Assembly (NCBI GenBank): GCA_016783445.1
Contig: JADHWO010000020.1
Coordinates: 1-36,310, forward strand
Length of the DNA: 36,310 nucleotides
DNA from: Candidatus Aminicenantota bacterium
GTDB lineage: Bacteria; Acidobacteriota; Aminicenantia; Aminicenantales; Aminicenantaceae
Reading direction: 5' to 3'
This document shows, one piece after another, positions 17,739 through 28,021 of the stretch. The position numbers and the translations under genes were made by a program. The notes under the pieces were generated by a model, which had not been told where the DNA came from, did not search any database, and was given only the letters and a program-made list of their open reading frames with translations. Positions within the stretch are counted from its first letter, which is position 1, and every line of letters begins with the position of its first letter.

Positions 17739-19882
17739 TTCTTTTTCCCTTTTTCCTTTTTATTCTGATCTGAGGGAAGATTCTGGCCATCCAATAATGA
17801 GCGGCCATCCATGTGATATGGCACCTGGAGCCCGAATAATTCGAGTACTGTAGGTGCAATATCTATTATAGAAGGACTTGTTGTGTTAATTTTTTTGGTG
17901 CAGAAAAATATCCCTGGAACAACTTCAGGATCGATACAGTGATCTCCGCTCCAGGCTTTGATGTTGTCTTCAAACACAATTCCGTTAACTTTTCCTGTAA
18001 CTGAATCCCAGGAAATCCTGTATCCCTTGTTGTATCCGATTATAAGGTCAGGGCAGTTATTTATGTAAGGACCGGACGGAAGTTCGTCACGGTCAAAAAC
18101 TTTATTGATGGCCACTGTGTCCCTTTCTTCATCTTTTAGGCCAGTTAGTTTGTTTATAAGTTCTTTTTTTAAAGCTTCTGTTTTTTCGCCGGCTTGAACC
18201 GTTCCCTTTGCTTCCCTTCCTTTCTGGTTTATGTAGACTCCTCCAAGGCCCAGTGCGTATGCCTTGGTTCTTTCCCAGTCGACATCCTTAAACCATTCAT
18301 CGCTGTCTTTTTTTCCTTCCTTGAGGGATAGATAACCATTCAGATAAAACCAGGAGTTGATGTTTATGCCCCTGCGGAAGGATTTAAATCCATGGTCCGA
18401 CATAATCATCAGGTCAGATTTCTTTTCTAATTTTTCGAGGACCCTTCCTACAAGTTCATCCATTTTTTGATAGAGTTCTTCGATAACTTTGACGCCCATT
18501 TTTGTATGGTTTTTTTCCAGCGAAGGATTAGCTTTATCAAGATACCGCCAGAACATGTGCTGGATACTGTCTGTTGTTTCAAACACACAGGTAATTAAGC
18601 CCTTTTTTGTTTTATTTATGGCATTAAAGAGCATATTTTCCCATTCTTTGTGGTTTGAATAAGTCATTTCCAGAAAGGCTTTTTCGCTGAGCACTCCTTC
18701 GTTGAGCGCCCAGGTATCGTTTGCTTCTCCTAGTGTTATAAAACTTCCCAGGAGCTTTGCTAAATAGACAGAATAGTAAAATGGATTTGAAATGGGAAGA
18801 GCAGGTTTTTCCGGATCTATATTTAGCGGTGTACAGTACATCTCAAAATGGGGGTGGGTTTGAGAAACATAAAAACGACAGATCGCTTTAATTTTTATTC
18901 CCAGGCCTGGTCTGAATGTAAGTTTGATCCAGTCTGAGAAAGTCTCTTTTTTCATCACTATTTTTTGGCCGGAGACTTCCAGGAGAGCTTCCTCTTTTTC
19001 CTTATCGACGGTTATAATAAGAGGGAGCCTGATCTCCTCCTCTTTTTTTAGGAGGGTATTTTCCGGGCCCGATATATAGGTTTTTATTGTATTGCCATTT
19101 TTGTTCAGAGGAATAATTATTCCACTTTCTCTCTTTCTAATTTTCTCTTTATCGGTTGTGTAAAAGAAAAAGGTTCCCTGGCTTCCTTTTAAGTCCGGAG
19201 CACACATTCCGGAAAGAAGATGTCCTGAGAATTTTTCAGGAGGAAAAGTTAAAGGTACTCTCAGAATAGTGCAAAACACGCCCTTTTCGCCAAGAATTTT
19301 CCAGAAAGGTATACTTTTGCGCATTCCTTTGACTTCGGGTTTTGAGAGCGGAATATTGTATTTTCCTATAGAAAGAATTTTTCTTGGCTTTCCGATGCGG
19401 GCAGAGGAGAGGCCGGGAAGATAAGTCTTGGGGTCCCGGCTGAGAAAATCAAAGATGTTGTGTTTTGAAGGATTTGAACCCGTCATAAAAGAGGACCAGG
19501 CGACAGGGGAAATAGCCGGGGTTGTGGTTTGAAGCCTGGCATAAGCTCCTATATTTTTTATTTTTTTTAGATTTGGAAGTTTTCCTTCTGACATGTATTT
19601 CTCGGCTAGAGCAGGGTCCATTCCGTCCAGGCCGATGATGACCAGTTTGTTAATGCTGCTTTTCTTATAAGCCCTCTGTCCTTTTATAACCCGGAAAAGG
19701 AAACGAAAGGGCCAGGAAAGAAATGAAAACAAAGCCAGAAAAAGAGTGAGTAAAAGGATAAGAAAAGAAGAAAGAAAGGCAAAGCCTGCTCCCGGACCTA
19801 CATAAGCCTGGAGCGGGAGAGTAAGAGCAAGAAGTAGAAGAACAAGAATTGTAAATTTGTGAGTTTTAACAAAATGTTTCAT
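17735..19882 (-). CDS. Alkaline-phosphatase-superfamily phosphodiesterase/nucleotide pyrophosphatase, membrane-anchored
   Basis: N-terminal hydrophobic region (YVGPGAGFAFLSSFLILLLTLFL), LVIIGLDGMDPALA, SPVAWSSFMTGSNPSKHNIFDF, MSDHGFKSFRRG, WSGDHCIDPEVVPGIFF; 4-bp overlap with the next gene. Confidence 0.9.
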   Translation of the reverse strand: MKHFVKTHKFTILVLLLLALTLPLQAYVGPGAGFAFLSSFLILLLTLFLALFSFLSWPFRFLFRVIKGQRAYKKSSINKLVIIGLDGMDPALAEKYMSEGKLPNLKKIKNIGAYARLQTTTPAISPVAWSSFMTGSNPSKHNIFDFLSRDPKTYLPGLSSARIGKPRKILSIGKYNIPLSKPEVKGMRKSIPFWKILGEKGVFCTILRVPLTFPPEKFSGHLLSGMCAPDLKGSQGTFFFYTTDKEKIRKRESGIIIPLNKNGNTIKTYISGPENTLLKKEEEIRLPLIITVDKEKEEALLEVSGQKIVMKKETFSDWIKLTFRPGLGIKIKAICRFYVSQTHPHFEMYCTPLNIDPEKPALPISNPFYYSVYLAKLLGSFITLGEANDTWALNEGVLSEKAFLEMTYSNHKEWENMLFNAINKTKKGLITCVFETTDSIQHMFWRYLDKANPSLEKNHTKMGVKVIEELYQKMDELVGRVLEKLEKKSDLMIMSDHGFKSFRRGININSWFYLNGYLSLKEGKKDSDEWFKDVDWERTKAYALGLGGVYINQKGREAKGTVQAGEKTEALKKELINKLTGLKDEERDTVAINKVFDRDELPSGPYINNCPDLIIGYNKGYRISWDSVTGKVNGIVFEDNIKAWSGDHCIDPEVVPGIFFCTKKINTTSPSIIDIAPTVLELFGLQVPYHMDGRSLLDGQNLPSDQNKKEKGKKK

Positions 19883-19887
19883 AACGT

Positions 19888-21183
19888 TTAAATAAAATTG
19901 TTCAGGATTATCTCTGCTAGATCAGAGATGAAAAGGTCCTGTGATTGTTCTTCTTTTGCCCAGAAAAATGCATCATCCCATGTGTGCATTCCCTGCAGGT
20001 TTGAACGGCCGAAAACCTGCTTTTTCTTGACCGAACCTTTTATATCAAATCCGTACTCGGAGAGAACGATTAAATCCGGGCCTTTAGAAGTAAAAGGACC
20101 GGAATAAATTTCTTCAGCATCAAAGACCTGCCGGACAACTTTTTTCCCATTATATTCCAGTCTTCTTAGTTTATTGCTGATTTCTTCCTTTAAAGCCTTT
20201 ACTTCCGATTGTTCAACACAGCCTTGAGGGAATTTTTCTTTCAAGTTCAAGTAGATACGGTTGGGCTCCATAGTAAATGCTCTGGATGAGGGTAAGATCT
20301 CGGTTAGACTTTCGGGTGATGGACTGGTAAATCCCAGATAGCCTTCTTTCTCGAGCCAAACGTTAAGATAGATTTCTTGTTCGATCCCTGTAAATCCGTG
20401 GTCTGAAAGAAGATAGAGGCCATTTTCTTCATTTGATAGCTTCCGGAAAGACACCACGATTTTATTGATTAACTCGTCGATTTGTTTGTAGTAGTCAAGG
20501 AAGTTCTGGTGATAAAGGTGTTTTTCGTTTTTGTAGGCATCCCAGAGAAAGTGATGTAGTCTGTCAGTTCCGGTGAATACAAATTCAAAATAATCCCAGT
20601 CTTCCAGCCAGAATAGGTCCAGAGCCTTCTGACGCGTGTTCAGAGTTTTAGCAAGTTCTTTCCACAGGAATTCTTCGTTTTCCCTTGATTTGTGCGTATT
20701 TATGTCGATCTGGTATCTCATTTTTTCCAAGGGAGCCAGGCAGGAAAGAGGGTAGACAGCTTTAGAAAGTTCAATTGCTACAAAACCTGAAATTAGGGTT
20801 CCATAAATTTGGCGGGCCGGGTATGTGGAAGGCTGATTAATGATGATACATTTTTTTCTAAACTCTCCCAGCTTATCCCAGAAAGTTTCTTTTTTTAAAT
20901 CGAGAAAATTCGGAAAACGAAGTTCGTATGAGTCTTTTTTGAAGTCTGTAAAGCCAAAAATACCGTGTGAGCCGGGATTTGCTCCAGTCATAAAATTTGT
21001 CCAGCTTACAGCAGATATTTCCGGAAGGCTTGCTTTCATACGGTGAAGGTGTCCTGAATCGATAAGCCTTGAAGTTGATGCCATGACCCCTTTTTGGGCA
21101 AGGTCCAGAAGGAGAGAGTGGGGAACGCCATCAAGACCGATCACTAAAACTCTTTTTTTCCTCTTTTTTTTAAATAGAACCAT
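19888..21183 (-). CDS. Alkaline-phosphatase-superfamily phosphodiesterase, apparently cytosolic
   Basis: VLVIGLDGVPHSLL, SAVSWTNFMTGANPGSHGIFGF, LSDHGFTGIEQEIYLN; no obvious signal peptide. Confidence 0.88.
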   Translation of the reverse strand: MVLFKKKRKKRVLVIGLDGVPHSLLLDLAQKGVMASTSRLIDSGHLHRMKASLPEISAVSWTNFMTGANPGSHGIFGFTDFKKDSYELRFPNFLDLKKETFWDKLGEFRKKCIIINQPSTYPARQIYGTLISGFVAIELSKAVYPLSCLAPLEKMRYQIDINTHKSRENEEFLWKELAKTLNTRQKALDLFWLEDWDYFEFVFTGTDRLHHFLWDAYKNEKHLYHQNFLDYYKQIDELINKIVVSFRKLSNEENGLYLLSDHGFTGIEQEIYLNVWLEKEGYLGFTSPSPESLTEILPSSRAFTMEPNRIYLNLKEKFPQGCVEQSEVKALKEEISNKLRRLEYNGKKVVRQVFDAEEIYSGPFTSKGPDLIVLSEYGFDIKGSVKKKQVFGRSNLQGMHTWDDAFFWAKEEQSQDLFISDLAEIILNNFI

Positions 21184-21304
21184 AATTCTCTTTATTATAA
21201 CACCGGCAAATTTTTTGAACCATATTGGATAGACTCTGCTTGGCTTTTATAACTTGCTCCATGATAAATTAAAAAGATATTTGAGATTTGTTTAACCTTA
21301 GAGG

Positions 21305-23440
21305 CTATTCGGATCCAAGGATAATCCTTGCATCAACAATAGTACAGCCTTTTCCTTTTTCATAAACAAATAGTGGGTTAATATCCAGCTCTTTGATGTC
21401 TTCAAAGTCTGTAACGAGTTGAGAGAGCCTTTTTAAACACTCAGCTATAACCTTTATGTCATAAGCGGGTTCCCCTCTGAAACCTTCCAGGATTTTATAA
21501 GTTTTTGTACTTGTGATCATTTTGGTAGCTGTAAGTTCACGTATAGGAGCCAGCCTGAATGTCACATCCTCCAGGGCCTCAACATAGATCCCTCCCAGAC
21601 CAAACATTAGAATGGGTCCAAACTGAGGATCTCTGTTCATTCCCAGAATGATTTCTTTTCCCGGGGATGCCATTTCTTCTACAAGCATACCTGTAATTTT
21701 TGCCTCAGGTTTTTTGGCCAGGACGTTTTTAAGGATTTCCTGATAGGCTTTTCGGACTTCGTTTTTATTCCTAAGGTTAAGCTTAACTCCGCCGAAGTCA
21801 AATTTATGAAGGACATCAGGGGAAGCGATTTTTAACACAACAGGAAAACCAATTTTTTGGGCTGCTTCTTCTGCCTGATTTTCATTTTCTGCAAGTAAAG
21901 ATTTAATCACAGGGAAGTGATAGGCTCTAAGAACTTCGTAAGATTCTTCTTCCAGCAGGAAATGGCGCCCTTCTTTTTTTACAGAATCTATAATTTTCCT
22001 GGCCTTAGCTTTATTTACGCTGAATTTTTTAATTCCGGTTTGAGGCCGTTTAAGCCACTCGGTATACCAGGCCATTTCGGATAGAGCCCTGGCTGCAGAT
22101 TCGGGAAACCTGTAATCAGGGATACCGTTTTCTTCCAGGATCTCGATTCCAACGGAGACGTCGTAAACTCCTAAGAGGCAGCACAAAACAGGTTTTTTGA
22201 ATTCCTTAGCTTTCCTGACAATTGTTTTAGAGATTTTTTCCACATCAGTGAATGCAGTGGGAGTTAGGATAATTATGGTGGAATGAACGTTTTTATCCTT
22301 CAATATTGCATGCAAAGTCGCTTCGTAGTGTTCATGCTGTGCTTCTGCGATCAAATCCACAGGATTATTCAAACTTGCTGTTGGAGGTAGTACTGTTTTT
22401 AGAGTTTTAACTGTACCGGGATTAAAAGGAGCAATATTTAATCCATGGCGGATACATGAGTCAGTGGCTAGGATTCCCGGACCTCCCGAATTTGTGATGA
22501 TGGCAACATTTTTTCCCTCTGGCAAAGGCTGGCTGGAGAATGCTTTGACATAATCAAAAAGTTCTTCCAGAGTCTCCCCCCTAATGACACCGCACTGGCT
22601 GAAGATGGCGTCATAGACACTATCCGAGCCAGCAAGCGAACCGGTATGAGAAGAAGCTGCTTTTGCTCCTAATATTGTCCGCCCTGCTTTAAGGGCGATG
22701 ATTGGCTTGGGACAAGAGAAGCTGCTTGTGGTTTCGCGTGCGATTTTCATGAATTCTCTTCCATTAACAAGGTCTTCAAGGTACATCAAGATGACGTCTG
22801 TTTTTGGGTCATTTTTTAGATAGAGTAAAAGTTCATTCTCAGTCAAGCCAGCTTTGTTGCCCATGCTGATAAATTTAGAAAAGCCGATATTTGCCTCTTT
22901 TGCATAATCAAGTACAGCCACACAGAGTGCGCCGCTCTGGGAAATAAATGCAATGTTTCCCTCTTTGGACATTTTTGTGCCAAATGTTGCGTTCATGGAT
23001 GATGCTGGATCTGTGTTTATAACACCTAAACAGTTTGGGCCCACCAAGGAAATTCCATGCTTTTGAATAACCTGCTTGACCTTTTCTTCCAGTTCTATTC
23101 CTTTTCCGCCAATTTCCTTAAATCCAGCTGAGATAATTATGGCTCCTTTGACATTCTTCTTTCCGCACTCTTCTAAAGCATCATGGACAAATTTTGAAGG
23201 GACTATAAGGACAGCAAGGTCCACTTCGTCGGGAATGTCCATCAAACTGTTGTAGCATTTTATCCCAATAATTCCTTTTGCATGAGGATTAACAGGATAG
23301 ACAATCCCCTGAAAGCGGCTGTCGATAAGGTTGGCGAGAAGCGACTGCCCAACGCTTCCAGGTTTTCTTGAAGCGCCAATGATAGCAATGGATTTAGGAT
23401 AAAAAATCGCGTTGAGTTTATTTGTAACCTTGTTTGTCAT
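21305..23440 (-). CDS. ADP-forming acyl-CoA synthetase (acetate--CoA ligase, fused alpha/beta)
   Basis: FYPKSIAIIGASRKPGSVGQ (CoA-binding), SHTGSLAGSD, ITNSGGPGILATD, C-terminal ATP-grasp VVLKIASPDVLHKFDFGGVKLNL. Confidence 0.92.
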   Translation of the reverse strand: MTNKVTNKLNAIFYPKSIAIIGASRKPGSVGQSLLANLIDSRFQGIVYPVNPHAKGIIGIKCYNSLMDIPDEVDLAVLIVPSKFVHDALEECGKKNVKGAIIISAGFKEIGGKGIELEEKVKQVIQKHGISLVGPNCLGVINTDPASSMNATFGTKMSKEGNIAFISQSGALCVAVLDYAKEANIGFSKFISMGNKAGLTENELLLYLKNDPKTDVILMYLEDLVNGREFMKIARETTSSFSCPKPIIALKAGRTILGAKAASSHTGSLAGSDSVYDAIFSQCGVIRGETLEELFDYVKAFSSQPLPEGKNVAIITNSGGPGILATDSCIRHGLNIAPFNPGTVKTLKTVLPPTASLNNPVDLIAEAQHEHYEATLHAILKDKNVHSTIIILTPTAFTDVEKISKTIVRKAKEFKKPVLCCLLGVYDVSVGIEILEENGIPDYRFPESAARALSEMAWYTEWLKRPQTGIKKFSVNKAKARKIIDSVKKEGRHFLLEEESYEVLRAYHFPVIKSLLAENENQAEEAAQKIGFPVVLKIASPDVLHKFDFGGVKLNLRNKNEVRKAYQEILKNVLAKKPEAKITGMLVEEMASPGKEIILGMNRDPQFGPILMFGLGGIYVEALEDVTFRLAPIRELTATKMITSTKTYKILEGFRGEPAYDIKVIAECLKRLSQLVTDFEDIKELDINPLFVYEKGKGCTIVDARIILGSE

Positions 23441-23517
23441 GATATATCCACTTTTCTAATAGTCTTGGAGTATTTTAATTCCGTCCGACTGAAAAATCAA
23501 TTAGTTAAAAAGAACTC

Positions 23518-23640
23518 AAAATGGGGACGGTTCTATTTTTTTAAAGGTCGCTTCATCCATTCCCGTGTGTTTTACCCACACAAATGAAAGAAGATCCAAA
23601 TAAATTTATAAAATCAGAAAAATAGAACCGTCCCCATTTT
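23518..23640. repeat. Inverted-repeat (MITE/REP-like) element
   Basis: Perfect 23-bp inverted repeat AAAATGGGGACGGTTCTATTTTT (23518-23540) / AAAAATAGAACCGTCCCCATTTT (23618-23640); interior shares blocks with the 35.8-36.1 kb element. Confidence 0.85.
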
Positions 23641-23705
23641 TAAAAAAATGGGATATAATAGTTGTTTTATTGAAGAAATAATAATTTTTTAAAAGAGAGG
23701 AAAAT

Positions 23706-24491
23706 ATGAATCCAGCCGTAATAAAAGACAAAAAAACTCCTGCCCAAATAGCCAAGTTTGCCCTGGCTTATTTTAAAGAAAAAGCTAATGCTGAGAAGGC
23801 AGAGCAGGTGCAAAGATATTTTAAAGAACCTGTCAAAGTATACGGTTTATCTGCCAAACCTATGCATGACCTGGCAAAAGAACTTTATAAAAAAATTAAG
23901 CCTTACTGGAGTGTGAATGAGGCTATTGAGCTATGTGAGATACTTCTTCCTAATCCCTTTATGGAAGCCAAAGGTATAGCTACTCTCCTTCTAATAAGAT
24001 TCAGGAAAAATTTCCCAAAAGAGCTTTTTTTTAAAATTGAAGAATGGCTTTCCGCAAATTATTGCAACAACTGGGCTGCTGTGGATATGCTCTGTCCAGT
24101 TGCCATGGAGACATTGCTAATAAAATACCCTGAACTTAGAGAAAAAATAATGGAATGGCCTGCTTCATTAAACAGATGGGTGCGCCGGGCAGCAGCCGTA
24201 TCCTTTATAAAACTGGCAAGACAGGGGAAACAGCTCGATTTGGTTTACAGGATTGCTTTATCACTTTTCCCGGATGATGATGACCTCGTGCAGAAAGCCA
24301 ATGGGTGGCTTCTCAGGGAGGCAGGGAAATCTAATCACATTAGACTTGAGAATTTTCTGTTAAAACATGGACCTGCTATTCCTCGAACCACTCTCCGCTA
24401 TGCGATTGAAAGGTTTGAAGAAAAAAAGAGAAAAAAAATGCTTATAGAGACTAAAGCGAAAAAGGAGAAGGGAAGAGTAAAGAAGAACTGA
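23706..24491 (+). CDS. DNA alkylation repair (AlkD/HEAT-like) protein
   Basis: 261 aa; helical repeats with NNWAAVDMLCP, ASLNRWVRRAAAVSFIKLARQG, VQKANGWLLREAGK, RTTLRYAIERF, typical of AlkD-like proteins. Confidence 0.88.
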   Translation: MNPAVIKDKKTPAQIAKFALAYFKEKANAEKAEQVQRYFKEPVKVYGLSAKPMHDLAKELYKKIKPYWSVNEAIELCEILLPNPFMEAKGIATLLLIRFRKNFPKELFFKIEEWLSANYCNNWAAVDMLCPVAMETLLIKYPELREKIMEWPASLNRWVRRAAAVSFIKLARQGKQLDLVYRIALSLFPDDDDLVQKANGWLLREAGKSNHIRLENFLLKHGPAIPRTTLRYAIERFEEKKRKKMLIETKAKKEKGRVKKN

Positions 24492-24513
24492 GACAAGCCG
24501 TTTTTCTTGTCTC
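24490..24513. other. Perfect 8-bp stem-loop at the 3' end of the AlkD-like gene
   Basis: GAGACAAG-ccgttttt-CTTGTCTC overlapping the stop codon; no following T-tract, so not called an intrinsic terminator. Confidence 0.55.
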
Positions 24514-24580
24514 ATTGTAAGCTTGTATGCTATATTCAATTTTCCGATTTTAATCATCTATTCAATTATCAGGAGGTAAA

Positions 24581-27500
24581 ATGAAAACAAGAATATGGAT
24601 GAGTTTATTGAGCATTTTATTGTTGTTTTCCGTGATTTCTTATGCTTCGCAGGAAGCTCGTGTTCTTCGCTTCCCGGCTATTTACAAAAACCAGATTGTA
24701 TTCACTTATGCTGGTGACCTTTATACCGTATCCTCTTCAGGTGGAGTAGCCCGGAAGCTTACGAGCCACAAAGGATTCGAGGTTTTCCCCCGTTTTTCCC
24801 CGGATGGAAAATTTTTGGCTTTTACAGGCGAGTATGACGGAAACCGCGAAGTTTATATAATCCCAGGTAAAGGAGGAATGCCGAAGAGAATAACTTATAC
24901 TTCGACCCTTGGCCGTGACGATGTTTCTGATCGGATGGGACCGAATAATATTGTAATGACCTGGAAAAATGATAACAAGCATGTTGTTTTCCGTTCCAGG
25001 ATGCACGAATGGAATTCTTTTAACGGACAGTTGTATTTGGCTTCTGTTTATGGAGGAATCCCCGAGCAGATTCCTTTACCACGAGGAGGGTTTTGTTCAT
25101 TTTCCCCTGATGATAAGAAGTTGGCATATAATCGAATCTTTCGTGAATTCAGAACATGGAAGCGCTACCGCGGCGGCATGGCTGATGATATCTGGGTGTA
25201 TGATTTTGTTTCAAAGAAGATAGAAAATATCACCAATAATCCCGCCCAGGACATTATTCCCATGTGGAGCGGAAATAAAATATATTTCCTTTCAGACCGA
25301 GATGAAAATGAAAAGATGAATCTTTTTGTCTGTGACCTTACATCAAAAGAGACAAGGAAATTAACAAACTTTTCCGAGTTCGACATCAAGTTTCCTAGCC
25401 TTGGTCCAGAAGCTATTGTTTTTGAAAACGGCGGATTCATCTACCGATTTGACCTGGAAGAAGAAAAAACTGAGAAAGTCCCTGTAATTGTATCCAGTGA
25501 TATGCCTTCCAGCCGAGGCGGAATTAAAAAAGTTAATGAAAGAATAACAAATTATGAAATCTCACCTGATGGAAAACGGGCGTTATTTGGTGCACGTGGA
25601 GAAATTTTTACTGTTCCGGCCAAACATGGAAACACCCGCAACCTGACAAATACCTCTGGGATTCATGAACGCAGCTCAAAATGGTCTCCTGATGGGAAAT
25701 GGATTGCCTATATTTCAGATTCCACAGGTGAGGATGAGATCTATATCATGAAACAGGATGGTTCAGGGACACCTCAGCAGATCACAACCGGAGCAGATAC
25801 TTACAAATATCAGATTTATTGGTCTCCGGATTCAAAAAAAATTCTCTGGGGCGATAAGCTTTTACGTCTCAATTATGTAAATATTGAGACAAAGAAGGTT
25901 GTAGAAGTTACTAAGGCAACACGCTGGGAAATAAGAAATTATGTCTGGTCTCCGGACAGCAACTGGATAGCCTATGCAAAACCCGAGGCAGTGGCTATGA
26001 CAAAAGTCTACCTTTACAACAACAAAACGAAAAAAAACTATGAGGTTACAGACGGCTGGTACTCATCCTATTCAGCTTCCTTTAGTTCGGATGGAAAATA
26101 TCTATTTTTTGTATCAGATAGGGATTTCAGTCCTATTTATAGCAGTACAGAGTGGAATCATGCTTATCTCTCCATGGCAAGAATCTACCTGGTAACTCTT
26201 ACAAAGGATGTAAAGTCTCCCTTTGAACCAAAAAGTGATGAGGTTACTTTAAAGAAAGAAAGCGAAAAGAAGGAGGAAAAACCAGATGAAAAGGTAAAAA
26301 AGGAAAGTAAAGAAGAAGAAGAAAAAAAAGAAAAACCAATAAAAGTCGATACGGATGGACTTAAAGACCGCACAGTTGGCTTACCCATTGCAGTGGCTAA
26401 TTATGGGAATATCACTTCTGTTAGTGAAAAAATCTACTACATGACAAGAGGGAACCTGGAAAGAAAGTCTTCCTTAAAGATGTATGACCTGAAAGAGCAG
26501 AAGGAAACAAATCTTGGAAATATAAATGGTTATGAGATCTCACACGATCAAAAGAAGATGCTTGTTTCTAAACAGGGAACATACGCTATCATTAACCTTC
26601 CAAAAGCTCCGGTAGAGATTAAAGATAAGCTGAATTTAGAGAATATGGAAACAAAAGTTAACCTAAAAGAGGAGTGGAACCAGATTTTTAACGAGTGCTG
26701 GAGGCAGATGAAATATTTCTTCTATGCTCCAAATATGCACGGTGTGGACTGGGAAGCAATGAAGAAGCTTTATAAACCTCTAGCCGAGGCTGTAAACCAC
26801 CGGGCAGATTTAACCTATGTAATCGGTGAAATGATAGGGGAATTAAATGTTGGCCATACTTATGTGGGTGGCGGTGATGTTCCCAGGGTGGAAAGAATCA
26901 ATATTGGAAAACTTGGTGCCCAGTTTAAGAGAGATCCCAAATCTCACTATTATAAAATCACAAAAATCTTGAAAGGTCAGAACTGGAAGAGTTCCCTCCG
27001 TTCCCCGCTGACCGAAATAGGTATTAACGTAAAAGAAGGCGATTATCTTATTGCTCTTAATGGAAAACCAACAAACACTATGACTGATATGTATGAAGCT
27101 CTTCTTAATACTGTAGGGAAGCAGGTGAGACTTTGTGTGAATTCAAAGCCCGAAGAGAAAGGAAGCCGGGAAGTTGTAGTTGTCCCTGTAAGAGATGAAC
27201 TGTCCCTTTATTATTATAACTGGGTTCAAAGTAATATGGAGAAGGTTAACAAGGCGACAAAGGGAAAAGTTGGGTATATCCATGTCCCGGATATGGGCGC
27301 TGAAGGTTTAAATGAGTTTGTCAGGCAATTTTATCCCCAGCTTCAGAAAAAAGCTCTCATAATCGATGTGCGCGGTAATGGCGGTGGGAATGTATCTCCT
27401 ATGCTAATAGAACGGTTGAGGCGGGAGATAACAATGGTAGGTGTGGCACGGAATACAATCCCTGGACCTGATCCTGATGCTGTTTTGATGGGGCCTAAAG

Positions 27501-27871
27501 TCTGCTTGATGGATGAATTCTCTGCATCAGATGGAGATATCTTTCCCTATCGTTTTAAAAAGCATAAGCTTGGAAAACTGATCGGGAAGCGTACCTGGGG
27601 AGGAGTTGTGGGCATTCGAGGCTCTTTACCACTGATTGACGGTGGTTATATCTTTAAGCCTGAATTTGCAACATATGGAGTTGATGAGAAGGATTGGATT
27701 ATTGAAGGGAAGGGTGTTAAACCGGATATTTATGTTGATAATGACCCGGCTAAAGAATATGCAGGAATTGATGAACAACTGAATAAAGCTATAGAAGTTA
27801 TCCTTGAAGAGTTGAAGACAAAAGAAAAAGTGCTGCCGAAGATTCCTCCTTATCCGAAGAAGAAAAAATAG
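24581..27871 (+). CDS. Secreted tricorn-like protease (beta-propellers, PDZ, S41 domain)
   Basis: Signal peptide; WSPDGKWIAYISDSTGEDEIYI propeller repeats; GHTYVGGGD (His) and MDEFSASDGDIFPYRFK (Ser) catalytic regions; PDZ-like GDYLIALNGKPTNTM; GGAGG-type RBS. Confidence 0.94.
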   Translation: MKTRIWMSLLSILLLFSVISYASQEARVLRFPAIYKNQIVFTYAGDLYTVSSSGGVARKLTSHKGFEVFPRFSPDGKFLAFTGEYDGNREVYIIPGKGGMPKRITYTSTLGRDDVSDRMGPNNIVMTWKNDNKHVVFRSRMHEWNSFNGQLYLASVYGGIPEQIPLPRGGFCSFSPDDKKLAYNRIFREFRTWKRYRGGMADDIWVYDFVSKKIENITNNPAQDIIPMWSGNKIYFLSDRDENEKMNLFVCDLTSKETRKLTNFSEFDIKFPSLGPEAIVFENGGFIYRFDLEEEKTEKVPVIVSSDMPSSRGGIKKVNERITNYEISPDGKRALFGARGEIFTVPAKHGNTRNLTNTSGIHERSSKWSPDGKWIAYISDSTGEDEIYIMKQDGSGTPQQITTGADTYKYQIYWSPDSKKILWGDKLLRLNYVNIETKKVVEVTKATRWEIRNYVWSPDSNWIAYAKPEAVAMTKVYLYNNKTKKNYEVTDGWYSSYSASFSSDGKYLFFVSDRDFSPIYSSTEWNHAYLSMARIYLVTLTKDVKSPFEPKSDEVTLKKESEKKEEKPDEKVKKESKEEEEKKEKPIKVDTDGLKDRTVGLPIAVANYGNITSVSEKIYYMTRGNLERKSSLKMYDLKEQKETNLGNINGYEISHDQKKMLVSKQGTYAIINLPKAPVEIKDKLNLENMETKVNLKEEWNQIFNECWRQMKYFFYAPNMHGVDWEAMKKLYKPLAEAVNHRADLTYVIGEMIGELNVGHTYVGGGDVPRVERINIGKLGAQFKRDPKSHYYKITKILKGQNWKSSLRSPLTEIGINVKEGDYLIALNGKPTNTMTDMYEALLNTVGKQVRLCVNSKPEEKGSREVVVVPVRDELSLYYYNWVQSNMEKVNKATKGKVGYIHVPDMGAEGLNEFVRQFYPQLQKKALIIDVRGNGGGNVSPMLIERLRREITMVGVARNTIPGPDPDAVLMGPKVCLMDEFSASDGDIFPYRFKKHKLGKLIGKRTWGGVVGIRGSLPLIDGGYIFKPEFATYGVDEKDWIIEGKGVKPDIYVDNDPAKEYAGIDEQLNKAIEVILEELKTKEKVLPKIPPYPKKKK

Positions 27872-28021
27872 AAAAAAAATAAGAAATAAACGGATATTAG
27901 AGCCTTGTCAGATAAACTAAAGGTAAGTTGCCTTATTTGTGGAGCTACGAATAAATATCCTTTCTCAAGATAAGCGTGATATAATAACATCAGTATAAGA
28001 GAGAAGTACTGGAGGAGAACC

